64,000 nucleotides of DNA from an uncultured Acetobacterium sp. (GCF_963664135.1 NZ_OY760905.1:372001-436000), one strand, 5' to 3'; shown: positions 52,784-62,531, numbered from the stretch's first letter. Notes: generated from the sequence alone by a model not told the origin. Made by a program: numbers and translations.

Positions 52784-55729
52784 TTAGCTACAACCGGTGG
52801 TGGTTCCACAGTCAAGACATAATTTACAAGTACCATTACGCATCATCCGGTCGCTGCCGCAATGACTACAGGTTTCGCCATATAACACTTCACCAGAGAC
52901 ATCTTTATTGTACTCCTGAGGGGTATTATCCTCTGAACTCACACTTTTTACCAGATTATTCTTATTCATGACGGTGAAATTCTTTGGTTTAACCTGACAG
53001 TTCGAAAAATCACCATGTTCAATATCAATCACTTTACTGATCAAATCAGAAATCGACGAGGCAAATTTAATATAGGGATGTCGGGAAACAAACCCAGATG
53101 GTTCATATTTCTGCCCTCTAAGCATTTTTGAAATCTGATCTGGCGGGATATGGTATTGCAGCATATTTGAAATGGATTTGGATAAGGAAGCCAGCAATCC
53201 TTTGACAACCGTTCCCTCTTTGTCGGTAGAAACAAATATTTCGGCGATGCCACCATCTTCATAAAAACCAATGGTGATATAAAGCTCAATATCGCCTATT
53301 TTGGCCGCATGGGTGCGGCTGAGCCGCATTCCTTCCGGCCGCACCCGGTTAAATGCTTTTGTTGAACCTTCTTTAACAAGCGCCAGCAATTCTGCATAAG
53401 AATAATCTTCCAGCGCTTTCTCATGATCTTCGGCCATTCCTGAGCTTAATGGCTGAGAGGCTTTACAGGCGTCCCGGTAAATGGCAATCGCCTTGGTTCC
53501 CGTTCGATATGCTAATAAATGAATGTTTTCAACGTCTTCCACGGTTGCATCATTGGGCAGATTAACTGTTTTTGAAACGGACCCGCTAATCATTGGCGTA
53601 ATGGCTGAAACCATTAAAACATGTCCCATTGGCGAAATCGTGTTCGCGGTATCAAAAATCGGTAAATGTTCAGGTTTAATGTGCGGCGCACCAAGTACGC
53701 CCTCATGAAGAAAATAACCCTTAGTGTCTTTTTCAAGTAAATAAGTCAGAATATCACCAATTTCTTTTTCACTGTAACCGAGATTATAAAGGGCCATTTC
53801 CATAACCGGATTGACAATCTCCATGGACCCACCACCAATTAGTTTTTTAAACACAACGTGATTGTAAAAAGGTTCCACTGATGTTGCGCCACAATCCATA
53901 GCAAATGAAATCGTCCCGGTTGGTGCAATAACCGATACTTGGGCATTCCGATAACCATATGTTTCCCCGGCTTCTTCAGCCAATTTCCAGGCGTTTTTCA
54001 ATTGATTACTGACATCTTTGAAGCCCATTTTTTGAAGCAGCTTATGGTTAATTTTAATCGGTTCATAATGAAGTGCTTCATACGCATCCGTTCGCGCTCC
54101 AGCGACCCGACTGTGGTTACGGATAACGCGTTTCATATAGGGTTCATTGATTTGATATTTAGGAAATGCCCCGATTTTGCCCGCCATCAATCCCGACACA
54201 TAATAAGATGTTCCGGTCATGATCCCGGTAATACCGGCGATCAGATTGCGGCTTTCGGCTGAATCATAGGGATACCCCATAGCCAGCAGCAGCGAGGCGG
54301 CATTGGCAATGCCAAGTCCAGTGGTTCGAAACAGATAACTTTTTCTGGCCACATCTTTTGTGGGAAATTGGCCGTGATAAATCGATCCCTCCAGGGCACA
54401 TTGAATGAGTCCCACCAGATGGATGTATTGATCTAAATCAAAACTGTTGTCTTCCTGATTGTAAAATTTAAAAATATTAATTGACGCCAGGTTGCAGGCG
54501 GTATCATCTAAAAATGCATATTCCGAACAGGGGTTGGTGGCATTGATCCGGTTAATTTTTTCATTAATATTTCCATTTTCTCCGCCGGGGCAAGTATGCC
54601 AGGCATTAAAAATATCGTCAAATTGAATACCGGGATCGGCGCACTCCCAGGTTGCCTGATTGAGATGGTTCCACAATTCCTGTACTGGTATTTCGCGATC
54701 CACCTTGTTGTCAACCCGACCTTTTAACTTAATTTTATGATCCGGCTCGTGCTTTAAATTTAATACGGCCTGCATAAATTCAGCGTTTAAACGCGCTGAG
54801 TTATTGCTGTTTTGTCCACTAACGGTTTGATAGGCTTCGCCATCCATGGAAAGATCGTATCCCATTTTTCCCAAGGCCCGAACTTTTTGTTCTTCTTTAA
54901 CCTTCCAGTTGATAAAGGTATCAATTTCTGGATGATCAATATCGACGATCACCATTTTTGCCGCTCTTCGTGTGGTGCCGCCAGATTTAATGGCTCCGGC
55001 ATTGCGATCCAAGCCTTGAAGAAAGCTCATCATTCCGGATGATTGTCCCCCACTGGTCAGACCCTCATTGACACCCCGGAGACTTGAAAAATTGGTACCA
55101 ACTCCAGAACCGCCCTTAAAGAGTTTTGTTTCACTAACATAGTGCTCAGAGATCGAGTGATCCCCTAGCAACCGATCCTGAATTGATAAAATGAAACAGG
55201 CACTTGCCTGGGTTCGGGTGTAACGATCTTCTGATTCCAGCACCTGTCCGGTTTTTTCATCGTAATAATATAAGTCATCCTTTGAACCGGCAATGTTATA
55301 GCTGCGCATCAGTCCGGTATTAAACCATTGGGGCGAGTTAGGAGCCCACATCTGCATTAAGAAGGCATAGACCAGCTCATCATAATAGATTTGCCACTCC
55401 TCATCAGTTTCGATGAGGCCTTCTTCTTTAAGGGCGTCCGTCCAAAAGCCGACCAGTCGGTCGGCAATTTCCCGCATGCTGTGTTCATAGCCAAAATGGT
55501 TGGGAACACCCTTTCTTCTAAAATACTTTGTTGCAATAATATTGCAGGCATTCTGAGAATAATGCTCAGGAAACTCCAGGTTTTTCATTTCATAGATGGT
55601 TTCACCAGTTTGGTAGTTTTTTAGAATAACATCGACTGTTTGCCACTGAAACAGATCATAGACGGTTTTATCGGAATTCTCTAATTGTTTTGTAAATACC
55701 CGCTTAAATAGCTGATTTAATTCGTTCAA
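52784..55729 (-). CDS. nrdJ: Adenosylcobalamin-dependent ribonucleoside-diphosphate reductase (class II)
   Basis: 981 residues. The large-subunit core has STRATEGIC cysteines in ASACFILS and NPCSEYAFLDDTACNLASIN, and GGSGVGTNFSSLRG. The C-terminus carries a zinc-ribbon-like CSHCGSDRMMRNGTCKLCLDCG, typical of class II NrdJ. It reduces ribonucleotides to deoxyribonucleotides with B12, fitting an anaerobe. It has its own promoter. GGAGGAAAT precedes ATG 55729. No cobalamin riboswitch is seen upstream, unlike many nrdJ genes. Confidence 0.94.
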   Translation of the reverse strand: MNELNQLFKRVFTKQLENSDKTVYDLFQWQTVDVILKNYQTGETIYEMKNLEFPEHYSQNACNIIATKYFRRKGVPNHFGYEHSMREIADRLVGFWTDALKEEGLIETDEEWQIYYDELVYAFLMQMWAPNSPQWFNTGLMRSYNIAGSKDDLYYYDEKTGQVLESEDRYTRTQASACFILSIQDRLLGDHSISEHYVSETKLFKGGSGVGTNFSSLRGVNEGLTSGGQSSGMMSFLQGLDRNAGAIKSGGTTRRAAKMVIVDIDHPEIDTFINWKVKEEQKVRALGKMGYDLSMDGEAYQTVSGQNSNNSARLNAEFMQAVLNLKHEPDHKIKLKGRVDNKVDREIPVQELWNHLNQATWECADPGIQFDDIFNAWHTCPGGENGNINEKINRINATNPCSEYAFLDDTACNLASINIFKFYNQEDNSFDLDQYIHLVGLIQCALEGSIYHGQFPTKDVARKSYLFRTTGLGIANAASLLLAMGYPYDSAESRNLIAGITGIMTGTSYYVSGLMAGKIGAFPKYQINEPYMKRVIRNHSRVAGARTDAYEALHYEPIKINHKLLQKMGFKDVSNQLKNAWKLAEEAGETYGYRNAQVSVIAPTGTISFAMDCGATSVEPFYNHVVFKKLIGGGSMEIVNPVMEMALYNLGYSEKEIGDILTYLLEKDTKGYFLHEGVLGAPHIKPEHLPIFDTANTISPMGHVLMVSAITPMISGSVSKTVNLPNDATVEDVENIHLLAYRTGTKAIAIYRDACKASQPLSSGMAEDHEKALEDYSYAELLALVKEGSTKAFNRVRPEGMRLSRTHAAKIGDIELYITIGFYEDGGIAEIFVSTDKEGTVVKGLLASLSKSISNMLQYHIPPDQISKMLRGQKYEPSGFVSRHPYIKFASSISDLISKVIDIEHGDFSNCQVKPKNFTVMNKNNLVKSVSSEDNTPQEYNKDVSGEVLYGETCSHCGSDRMMRNGTCKLCLDCGTTTGCS

Positions 55730-55778
55730 ATTTCATTTCCTCCTGATTCGTAATACCTCATCTTGCGATGTATCTTTA

Positions 55779-55807
55779 ATTATAATCATATATATGGTGT
55801 TTCACAA
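55779..55807 (-). promoter_or_regulatory. nrdJ promoter
   Basis: Minus strand TTGTGA (55807-55802), 17-base spacer, TATAAT (55784-55779). An ACACCATATATA stretch in the spacer recalls half of an NrdR box; this is weak. Confidence 0.6.
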
Positions 55808-55856
55808 TGTATTTTTATGTATTTCAATCCTAGCGTCAGGACGACATCTTTGAGCA

Positions 55857-55885
55857 AATAAAAAAGCTCATTACAGAGCCTTTTT
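55857..55885 (-). terminator. Terminator after plsY
   Basis: GCTC-TGTAAT-GAGC followed by six T on the minus strand. Confidence 0.7.
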
Positions 55886-55903
55886 ATTAAATAACGGTTG
55901 TGT

Positions 55904-56518
55904 CTAATTTTTCATTTTAACTTTTTGTCCAAGTTTACTCTCTCGTCCCTGAATGATCCGACCGATATTCTTGCGATGCTGGAACAAACTAAAGAGACAT
56001 AAAACAAAGGCAAAGATAACTTCGGTAACAGTACGCCCAAAGAGCAGTGCAAAAATCGGCAGCATCGTCATCCCGACCATCGAGGTCAGGGACACCATTC
56101 GCCATATTCCTAAAACAATCATTCCAATCATAATGGCAATAATCGCGACCTGCCAATCATAGGTCAGAAAAACGCCCAGCGATGTTGCGGTACCCTTACC
56201 ACCACGAAACTGTAGAAATGCTGGCCAGTTATGGCCGGCTACTACCGCAATTCCGCCGAGAACGAGAAAAATTTCATCTAAACCTAATGCATAGCGACCA
56301 ATCACAATCACCAGACAACCTTTTAATGCATCCAGAACAAAAACCGGGATGGCGACATTTTTTCCCATTACCCGAAGCACATTTGTCGTGCCCGCATTGC
56401 CACTGCCATAGTTTCTGACATCTTCATTTTTTAAAAATTTTACCAGAATATATGCAAAATTCAGATTACCGACTAAATAAGCGGCTATCACAAAAACAAT
56501 CCCAATAATAATAGACAT
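55904..56518 (-). CDS. plsY: Acyl-phosphate:glycerol-3-phosphate acyltransferase PlsY
   Basis: 204 residues with about five membrane helices. PlsY motifs are visible: YGSGNAGTTNVLRVMG, GHNWPAFLQFRGGKGTAT and the late LFQHRKNIGRI. It makes lysophosphatidic acid in the membrane. It starts 21 bases after the cysteine-rich gene, so it may be the last member of the ptb-ior operon. Confidence 0.95.
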   Translation of the reverse strand: MSIIIGIVFVIAAYLVGNLNFAYILVKFLKNEDVRNYGSGNAGTTNVLRVMGKNVAIPVFVLDALKGCLVIVIGRYALGLDEIFLVLGGIAVVAGHNWPAFLQFRGGKGTATSLGVFLTYDWQVAIIAIMIGMIVLGIWRMVSLTSMVGMTMLPIFALLFGRTVTEVIFAFVLCLFSLFQHRKNIGRIIQGRESKLGQKVKMKN

Positions 56519-56538
56519 TTCACTACCCCTTTAACACA

Positions 56539-56814
56539 TTAAATTTTAGTTGTTTTGAGTTGTTCAATGAGTTTTACCAGTTTTTCCAACACCCCATCGA
56601 AATTTTCTTTGCGATGGGGATAACTACAGTCACTGCAATTTTTGATGCCTTTATCGGTATAAGTAAAGTTACCACCGCAATTCTTACCCAGTGCATATAA
56701 CGGACAATAACAGAACAGACAATTAAAATCTTCTAAGTTATTAACCTGGTGACATGGAAAGTATTCACAATCCTGATGTTGAAAAAACTTGAAATTAGAA
56801 CCTTCTTTTTTCAT
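56539..56814 (-). CDS. Small cysteine-rich metal-binding protein
   Basis: 91 residues with nine Cys: FFQHQDCEYFPCHQ, NCLFCYCPLYALGKNCGG and KNCSDCSYPH. This matches the cysteine-rich small domain (PF04071-like) that probably binds zinc or an Fe-S centre. Its ATG is 3 bases after the iorB stop, so it is translationally coupled to iorB and may assist that enzyme, though this is inference. Confidence 0.72.
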   Translation of the reverse strand: MKKEGSNFKFFQHQDCEYFPCHQVNNLEDFNCLFCYCPLYALGKNCGGNFTYTDKGIKNCSDCSYPHRKENFDGVLEKLVKLIEQLKTTKI

Positions 56815-56816
56815 GT

Positions 56817-57389
56817 TTATACGGCATTCATCCCTGCATGCAGGGCTTTCATATTTAGCTCTTGGAACTGTTCTTTGACATTTTCAGAAATAATTCGATC
56901 CCAATCAATATCCGTTAAACCCATTGATTTAATAATGGATCCAAGCAGAATCACATTCATTACCTTGGAATTGCCTAATTCTTCAGCCATTTTTGTCGCC
57001 GACATCACCCGCACATTAACCTTGCTCTGTATTTCATCCAAAATATTGTCAGGATAGGTAGTTGCTCCAATAATGACAGAAAGCGGGAATATTTCGGTAT
57101 CATTAACGATCATTTTTCCGGTCGGTTTCAGGTATTCGAGTGATCGGAGTCCTTCCATTTTTTCAAAGGCAACAACAATATCCGCACTGCCGATTTCGAT
57201 AACCGGAGACTGTACATCATCACCATAACGGACTAATGAAGAAACGGAGCCGCCACGTTGGCTCATCCCGTGAATTTCACTCATTTTGACATCAAAGCCA
57301 GCTTCCATCAAACCAGTTGTTAACAGCTTGGCCGCCAGAATGGTTCCCTGTCCACCAACGCCAACTAATACGATATTCTTTGTTTCCAT
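56817..57389 (-). CDS. iorB: Indolepyruvate:ferredoxin oxidoreductase, beta subunit
   Basis: 190 residues of the POR gamma-type fold: LVGVGGQGTILAAKLLTTGLM, SEIHGMSQRGGSVSS, and a VAFEKMEGLRSLEYL segment. It pairs with IorA to oxidise aryl-pyruvates to aryl-acetyl-CoA with ferredoxin. The start follows GGAGGTGAGATAG immediately at the iorA stop. Confidence 0.94.
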   Translation of the reverse strand: METKNIVLVGVGGQGTILAAKLLTTGLMEAGFDVKMSEIHGMSQRGGSVSSLVRYGDDVQSPVIEIGSADIVVAFEKMEGLRSLEYLKPTGKMIVNDTEIFPLSVIIGATTYPDNILDEIQSKVNVRVMSATKMAEELGNSKVMNVILLGSIIKSMGLTDIDWDRIISENVKEQFQELNMKALHAGMNAV

Positions 57390-59171
57390 CTATCTCACCT
57401 CCACTTCAATGGCTTGTTTGGGACAGATTTGTGCGCAAACCCCACAACCAACGCAAGTCTCTTTAAGAATGCCTGATTTTTTATTGGTCAAATCAAAAGC
57501 CAATGCCGGACAACCTGATTTTAAGCATTTTTTACAGCCAATACATTTTTCCACATTGACTGTGCAAACCTTTTTAAAAGCAGTTGGGAATTCCTCGTTA
57601 TCCTGGGTTGAAAACTTCTTCAGGACACATGGCCAACGGGTGATAATCACAGCTGGTCCGTCAACGTTCAATCCCCACTCAATGGCTTCTTTGACTATCT
57701 GGAGATTATTAGGATCAACCGAGATCAGGTTTTTAACGCCGCAGGCTTTAACCATCGCTTCAATATCAATCATCGGTGCTTCATCGCCTTTTAAATCATA
57801 ACCGGTACCCGGGTTTTGTTGGTGACCGGTCATCCCGGTGATGCGATTGTCTAAAATAATGGTTAGCGTGTTACTCTTATTGTAGGTCACATCCATTAGG
57901 CTGGTGATTCCTGAATGGAAAAATGTTGAGTCTCCGAGGATCGAGACAACTTTTTTTGAATGATCGCCTTTAATATCAAAGGCTTTTTGCACGCCGTGGC
58001 CAGCACTGATACTTGCACCCATACAAATCATGGCGTCGGTAGCATTATACGGTGGCATCAGACCCAATGAATAACAGCCAATATCACTGAAAATCATCAA
58101 ATCCTTACGTCGTCCCAATTCGTAGAATACACCACGATGGGGACATCCTGCACACAGTGCCGGCGGACGAGGTAATACCATCTCAGGATCGGGTTGAATA
58201 ATCGTTGGTTCCTGGTTTAAGAGCGCTTTTCTGACACGATCAGGGGTGAGTTCACCCATGGCTGGCAGTTTATCTTTGCCAACGCAGTCAATCCCGGCTG
58301 CCTTGATTTCTTTTTCCATAATTGGGTCATTCTCTTCAAAGATATAGACTGTCTTTTTCCCTTTGGCAAATTCGGCAATTTTTTCCATTGGCAGCGGATA
58401 GCTGAATCCAATTTTTAAATAGGACACTGTCTTACCAAAAACTTCCTTAGCATATCGATAAGCCACACCCGATCCGATAATACCGATGTCAGCACCATTA
58501 TCTTCAATATAATTAAAGGATGAGTTATTTGAATAAACTTCCAGACGTTTGAAATTATCTGCTAATTTAACCTGCATTCCCTTGGCAAAGGCAGGTAGCG
58601 GACAGTATTTCCGGATGTTTTTTTCATAGGGTTTATCGGCAACTTCCTGACGGTCACTGCAATCAACAATTGATTTAGAGTGACAGACTCGCGTTGTCAT
58701 CCGAAACAGTACCGGCATATCATATTCTTCGCTGACAGTATAGGCTTCTTTTATCATGTCCTTGGCTTCCTGACTGTCAGACGGTTCAAACATACAGACT
58801 TTTGCATGTCGGGCGTAATTTCGATTATCCTGTTCATTTTGGGATGAATGCATGCCTGGTTCATCGGCCGTAACCAGAACGGCTCCACCGTTGACGCCCA
58901 AATAGGCCAAAGTAAACAGCGGATCGGTAGCGACGTTAACCCCCACATGTTTCATGGCACATAAACTTCTGACTCCGCCAATAGCAGCGCCGGCAGCAGC
59001 TTCCAGGGCTACCTTTTCATTGGGGGCCCATTCCGATACGATTTCCTTATAAGTAGCCACGTTTTCTAAAATCTCGGTGCTTGGTGTTCCTGGATAGGCT
59101 GTGGCAAATTTTACCCCAGCCTCCCATGCACCTCTTGCGATGGCCTCATTTCCTGTTAATAATAGCTTCAT
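57390..59171 (-). CDS. iorA: Indolepyruvate:ferredoxin oxidoreductase, alpha subunit
   Basis: 593 residues. The N-terminal pyrimidine-binding domain (GNEAIARGAWEAGVKFATAYPGTPSTEI region) is followed by a TPP-binding domain (CAGCPHRG, LGDSTFFHSGITSLMD) and a C-terminal two-cluster ferredoxin domain (CIGCKKCLKSGCP and CVGCGVCAQICP). Substrates are the 2-keto acids of Trp, Tyr and Phe. It overlaps the end of the phosphotransacylase gene by 26 bases. The Tyr T-box importer elsewhere in the window could supply substrate, but that link is inferred. Confidence 0.95.
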   Translation of the reverse strand: MKLLLTGNEAIARGAWEAGVKFATAYPGTPSTEILENVATYKEIVSEWAPNEKVALEAAAGAAIGGVRSLCAMKHVGVNVATDPLFTLAYLGVNGGAVLVTADEPGMHSSQNEQDNRNYARHAKVCMFEPSDSQEAKDMIKEAYTVSEEYDMPVLFRMTTRVCHSKSIVDCSDRQEVADKPYEKNIRKYCPLPAFAKGMQVKLADNFKRLEVYSNNSSFNYIEDNGADIGIIGSGVAYRYAKEVFGKTVSYLKIGFSYPLPMEKIAEFAKGKKTVYIFEENDPIMEKEIKAAGIDCVGKDKLPAMGELTPDRVRKALLNQEPTIIQPDPEMVLPRPPALCAGCPHRGVFYELGRRKDLMIFSDIGCYSLGLMPPYNATDAMICMGASISAGHGVQKAFDIKGDHSKKVVSILGDSTFFHSGITSLMDVTYNKSNTLTIILDNRITGMTGHQQNPGTGYDLKGDEAPMIDIEAMVKACGVKNLISVDPNNLQIVKEAIEWGLNVDGPAVIITRWPCVLKKFSTQDNEEFPTAFKKVCTVNVEKCIGCKKCLKSGCPALAFDLTNKKSGILKETCVGCGVCAQICPKQAIEVEVR

Positions 59172-60117
59172 TTCTTTCTTGATGCTCCTCTCTTATTTGT
59201 TGACAATTACCCATTCGCTGGGTTAAAAATGCCCCCAGGATAATGGAATTTAATTTATTTTCATAAGAATCAGACCGGGAGGTTAAAATAATCGGTACAC
59301 AGGCACCCATCACAATCCCTCCCAATTGGGCATTCCCCAAATGGGTCATTACTTTTATGATCGCATTTCCGGTTTCAATGTTTGGCATCACAATAACATC
59401 AACGTCTCCAGCAACTTCAGAGACATAGCCTTTTACTAAAGCAGCTTTTTTTGATACCAGTAAGTCCATGGCAATGGGGCCTTCGACAATCACATCATCA
59501 CCAAAATATTTATCGAGCGATAATTGTTTTAATGCTGCCGCGTCGACCGTCGCCGGCATCTTTGGATTAACTTTCTCTTTGGCAGCGAGACAGCCAACTT
59601 TGATTGGTTGAATTTCCAGAAGTCTCGAAAATTCAACGGCATTGTGGATAATGCCTTTCTTCTTCTCCAGGTCGGGTTCAATGATCATGCCACCATCCGA
59701 TAAAATTAAAAATTTATGATAGGATGTGATTCTAACCATCATAATACTGGACAAGAGTCGGCCGACCATTAAACCATCGGTTTTGTTGATGACCGCTTTC
59801 AAAAAAATAGAGGTGTCTACAAGACCCTTCATAATAAAGTCAGCCTGTCCCAGACGAACCAGGGCTACGGCCTTTTCACAAGCAGCAGTCATATCCGAAA
59901 CATCAATGATTTCCATCTGACTGATATCGATGTTTTCACGTTCACTGAGATCAGTTATTTTTTTAGGGTTTCCAACCAGAATGACTTTTTCTAAATACAG
60001 TTTATTCGCAGTAGAAAGCGCTTTTAATAAATCGCTTTCCTCAGCTGCGGCGACAACCAGGGTTCCCTTCTTGCCACATTTTACAGATTCGCCAATATCA
60101 CTAAAATTATCGAACAT
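59146..60117 (-). CDS. ptb: Phosphate butyryltransferase-type phosphotransacylase
   Basis: 323 residues from ATG 60117, 6 bases after GAGG; a longer frame to 60180 has no ribosome site. It is a Pta/Ptb-family enzyme: VAAAEESDLLKAL, MKGLVDTSIFLKAV, ILSDGGMIIEPDLEKK and MPNIETGNAIIKVMTHLGNAQLGGIVMGA (by position about 237-265). It exchanges CoA for phosphate on short acyl groups. Overlap with iorA suggests it converts the aryl- or acyl-CoA made by IorAB to an acyl phosphate for ATP formation; the kinase is not in the window. Confidence 0.85.
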   Translation of the reverse strand: MFDNFSDIGESVKCGKKGTLVVAAAEESDLLKALSTANKLYLEKVILVGNPKKITDLSERENIDISQMEIIDVSDMTAACEKAVALVRLGQADFIMKGLVDTSIFLKAVINKTDGLMVGRLLSSIMMVRITSYHKFLILSDGGMIIEPDLEKKKGIIHNAVEFSRLLEIQPIKVGCLAAKEKVNPKMPATVDAAALKQLSLDKYFGDDVIVEGPIAMDLLVSKKAALVKGYVSEVAGDVDVIVMPNIETGNAIIKVMTHLGNAQLGGIVMGACVPIILTSRSDSYENKLNSIILGAFLTQRMGNCQQIREEHQERNEAIINRK

Positions 60118-60227
60118 AATAACCTCATTTTTTTCATATGAAATATTATACACTACTTTAAACCCATAATAAAGAAGCAAATTTTGCTGTGTTTAAAATT
60201 GTTGTCGCCATCTTTTCTCGGTGACAA

Positions 60228-60656
60228 TTATTTTCTTACTGGCTCATCACTATCCGATGTACGCATTGGCGAAAATGGCTCATCTGGGGTGCACACTAAC
60301 AAATATCGGTAAATCAGAAATAACACAGCAATAGCCAAAACACCCAAGAGATTTTCTAGTGCCGTCATGTGTTCAACCACCAATTGCCTTGAAATGGCGA
60401 AGAGAAGCACTTCAACAACCGAACCGGGAGTTTGTTTTATAATCATTTTTAGAAATTCCAAACCGATAATGACATTGAATGCGGCACCTAGAAATGTGCT
60501 GAATCCTTCTAAATCGTTGGGATTATTGGCGAAATTAAATAATTGACCGATCAGAGCGACCATCGAAATAATAGCAGCACAGATAATCATAATGGCAATG
60601 ATAATTTCCAGTATTTGCACAAAACTCATAAATCGAGCTTTTATTCTTTTTTTCAT
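60228..60656 (-). CDS. PsiE-like four-helix membrane protein
   Basis: 142 residues from ATG 60656 after GGAGGGAAG. Four hydrophobic segments (about 12-35, 48-68, 75-95, 100-120) with FLKMIIKQTPGSVVEVLLFAISRQLVVEHM in the middle fit the PsiE/DUF phosphate-starvation-inducible family. Function unknown. It follows the citrate synthase terminator and precedes ptb with a gap of about 110 bases. Confidence 0.72.
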   Translation of the reverse strand: MKKRIKARFMSFVQILEIIIAIMIICAAIISMVALIGQLFNFANNPNDLEGFSTFLGAAFNVIIGLEFLKMIIKQTPGSVVEVLLFAISRQLVVEHMTALENLLGVLAIAVLFLIYRYLLVCTPDEPFSPMRTSDSDEPVRK

Positions 60657-60680
60657 ACAATAACTTCCCTCCACAAAAAT

Positions 60681-60723
60681 AGTCTTCTTGATCTATTCTA
60701 GCACAGAATAGATCAAGAAGACT
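60681..60723 (-). terminator. Long perfect palindrome, terminator of the citrate synthase gene
   Basis: Two 19-base arms (60681-60699 and 60705-60723) match perfectly around a 5-base loop; TATTTTTG follows on the minus strand. Confidence 0.75.
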
Positions 60724-60784
60724 ATGAAAATCACAGGGATTTTTATGCTGCTGATTGAACCAGCATTTTAAACAGTCTAGAAGA

Positions 60785-62149
60785 CTATTTTCGCTCGTCC
60801 AATGGTTCATAGGCACGTCGTTCACTGACATTCATATACGCTGGTCGAATAATTTTACCAGCATTAATGAGTTCTTCCAAGCGGTGAGCACTCCAACCGG
60901 CAATTCTGGCAATTGCAAAAATAGGCGTAAAGAGCTCGAGCGGCAGTCCCAGCATGCTATAAACAAAGCCACTGTAGAAATCGACATTGGCACTGACGCC
61001 TTTGTAGATTTTTCTTTCCTCGCCAATTACTTCTGGCGCTAACCGTTCGACCATCGAATAGAGTTCAAATTCGTCGTGCAATCCCTTTTCATCGGACAAA
61101 CTTTTGACAAATCCTTTAAATACATTTGCGCGGGGATCTGAAACAGAATAGATGGCATGACCCATTCCATAAATCAAACCGGCATTATCAAAAGCCCGTT
61201 TATGAAGCAGGTCAACCAGATATTGACGAACTTGCTTTTCATCGGTCCAATCGTCTAGCGTTTTCTTCATATCATCAAACATTTCCACTACTTTTATATT
61301 GGCACCGCCATGTTTTGGTCCTTTTAATGAACCCAGGGAAGCTGCGATAACAGAATATGTGTCTGTTCCTGAAGAAGAGACTACATGAGTAGTAAAGGTC
61401 GAGTTATTTCCGCCGCCATGTTCAGCATGGAGTACCAGAGCGATATCAAGAATACGTGCTTCCAGTTCCGTATACTGGCTATCTGGTCTCAGAATATATA
61501 AAATATTCTCAGCCGTTGACAGGTTTGGTTGAGGTTGATGGATAAAAAGGCTTTGGTCATCATGATAATGTTTATATGTTTGATAGCCATAAACCGCTAA
61601 TAATGGAAATAAGGCAATTAATTCCAGCGATTGTCTTAAAACATTGGGGATGGTTACATCACTGGCATTATCGTCATAAGAGAACAGCGTTAAGACGCTT
61701 CTGGCCAAGGTGTTCATCATGTCTGAACTGGGTGCCTTCATAATGATGTCGCGGACAAAGCTGGTTGGCAAACTACGATAATTGCCAAGAACCTTTGTGA
61801 AACTATCCAGTTCAACCTTATTTGGCTGATCACCAAACAATAAAAGATAAACGACTTCTTCAAACCCAAAACGTTTTTCTTTAACAAAGCCATCAACAAG
61901 TTCTTGAACGTCAACACCTCGGTAAAATAGTTTTCCTTCAGTCCCAATCTTTTTGCCATTTTCAAATGTATATGCTTGTATTTCTGAGATTTCAGTCAAC
62001 CCTGTTAATACACCATTTCCATCTAAATCCCGAAGACCTCGGTTGACCTGATACTTTTTATATAATTCTGGTTCAATGTAGCTATTTTTAACACATAATT
62101 CGCTATACTCTATAATTTCAGGGGTAATTTCCGAAAAAATACGATTCAT
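60785..62149 (-). CDS. gltA: Citrate synthase (citrate/2-methylcitrate synthase family)
   Basis: 454 residues from ATG 62149, 7 bases after GAGGAG; ATG 62152 is equally in frame. Type I fold citrate synthase with catalytic His in LHAEHGGGNNSTF and GPKHGGAN and Asp in SVSDPRANVFKG; a family Arg is in the C-terminal part. It condenses oxaloacetate with acetyl-CoA, giving citrate for glutamate synthesis in an anaerobe with an incomplete cycle. It is not the Re-type enzyme of some Clostridia, which is related to homocitrate synthase. Confidence 0.92.
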   Translation of the reverse strand: MNRIFSEITPEIIEYSELCVKNSYIEPELYKKYQVNRGLRDLDGNGVLTGLTEISEIQAYTFENGKKIGTEGKLFYRGVDVQELVDGFVKEKRFGFEEVVYLLLFGDQPNKVELDSFTKVLGNYRSLPTSFVRDIIMKAPSSDMMNTLARSVLTLFSYDDNASDVTIPNVLRQSLELIALFPLLAVYGYQTYKHYHDDQSLFIHQPQPNLSTAENILYILRPDSQYTELEARILDIALVLHAEHGGGNNSTFTTHVVSSSGTDTYSVIAASLGSLKGPKHGGANIKVVEMFDDMKKTLDDWTDEKQVRQYLVDLLHKRAFDNAGLIYGMGHAIYSVSDPRANVFKGFVKSLSDEKGLHDEFELYSMVERLAPEVIGEERKIYKGVSANVDFYSGFVYSMLGLPLELFTPIFAIARIAGWSAHRLEELINAGKIIRPAYMNVSERRAYEPLDERK

Positions 62150-62388
62150 CATCAATCTCCTCTATCTCACTTATTTTTCTATAATTATACATTAAAATCT
62201 GTTCCAGATAAAGTTAATTTATTATTATTTTATGCTTTTTTGAAAGACAATTTAAAATAATCCCTTTTTTTTCTTCAGTTCCAGTAAATATTAAGATTAT
62301 TTTTATAATTTTGAAAGTTTTATTTTATTTCTTTCATTCTTCAATTATTTTTATATAAAACTTGCTCGAAAATTTCTTAATAAATAAA

Positions 62389-62421
62389 AGAACTCCAACT
62401 CATTTCATGAATTGAAGTTCT
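62389..62421 (-). terminator. Terminator after tRNA-Trp
   Basis: Minus strand AGAACTTCAAT...AGTTGGAGTTCT stem followed by TTTTATTT. Confidence 0.7.
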
Positions 62422-62438
62422 ATATTATTAAATAAAAA

Positions 62439-62514
62439 TGGCAGGGGCAGAAGGACTTGAACCCTCGGCACGTGGTTTTGGAGACCACTGCTCTACCAAC
62501 TGAGCTATACCCCT
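62439..62514 (-). tRNA. trnW: tRNA-Trp (CCA anticodon)
   Basis: 76 nt with encoded CCA tail. Acceptor AGGGGTA pairs with TGCCCCT, the anticodon loop is CTCCAAA with anticodon CCA, and the T-arm carries GGTTCAAGTCC. Discriminator base is G. It has its own consensus promoter and terminator, so it is a single-gene unit. Confidence 0.97.
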
Positions 62515-62531
62515 ACAACAGCAACTACTAT

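Noticed and set aside
55785..55801. NrdR box in the nrdJ promoter
   Set aside because: Only one half matches and no second box at the usual distance; kept as a note only.
57286..57801. 171-codon plus-strand ORF
   Set aside because: Antisense shadow of iorA/iorB.
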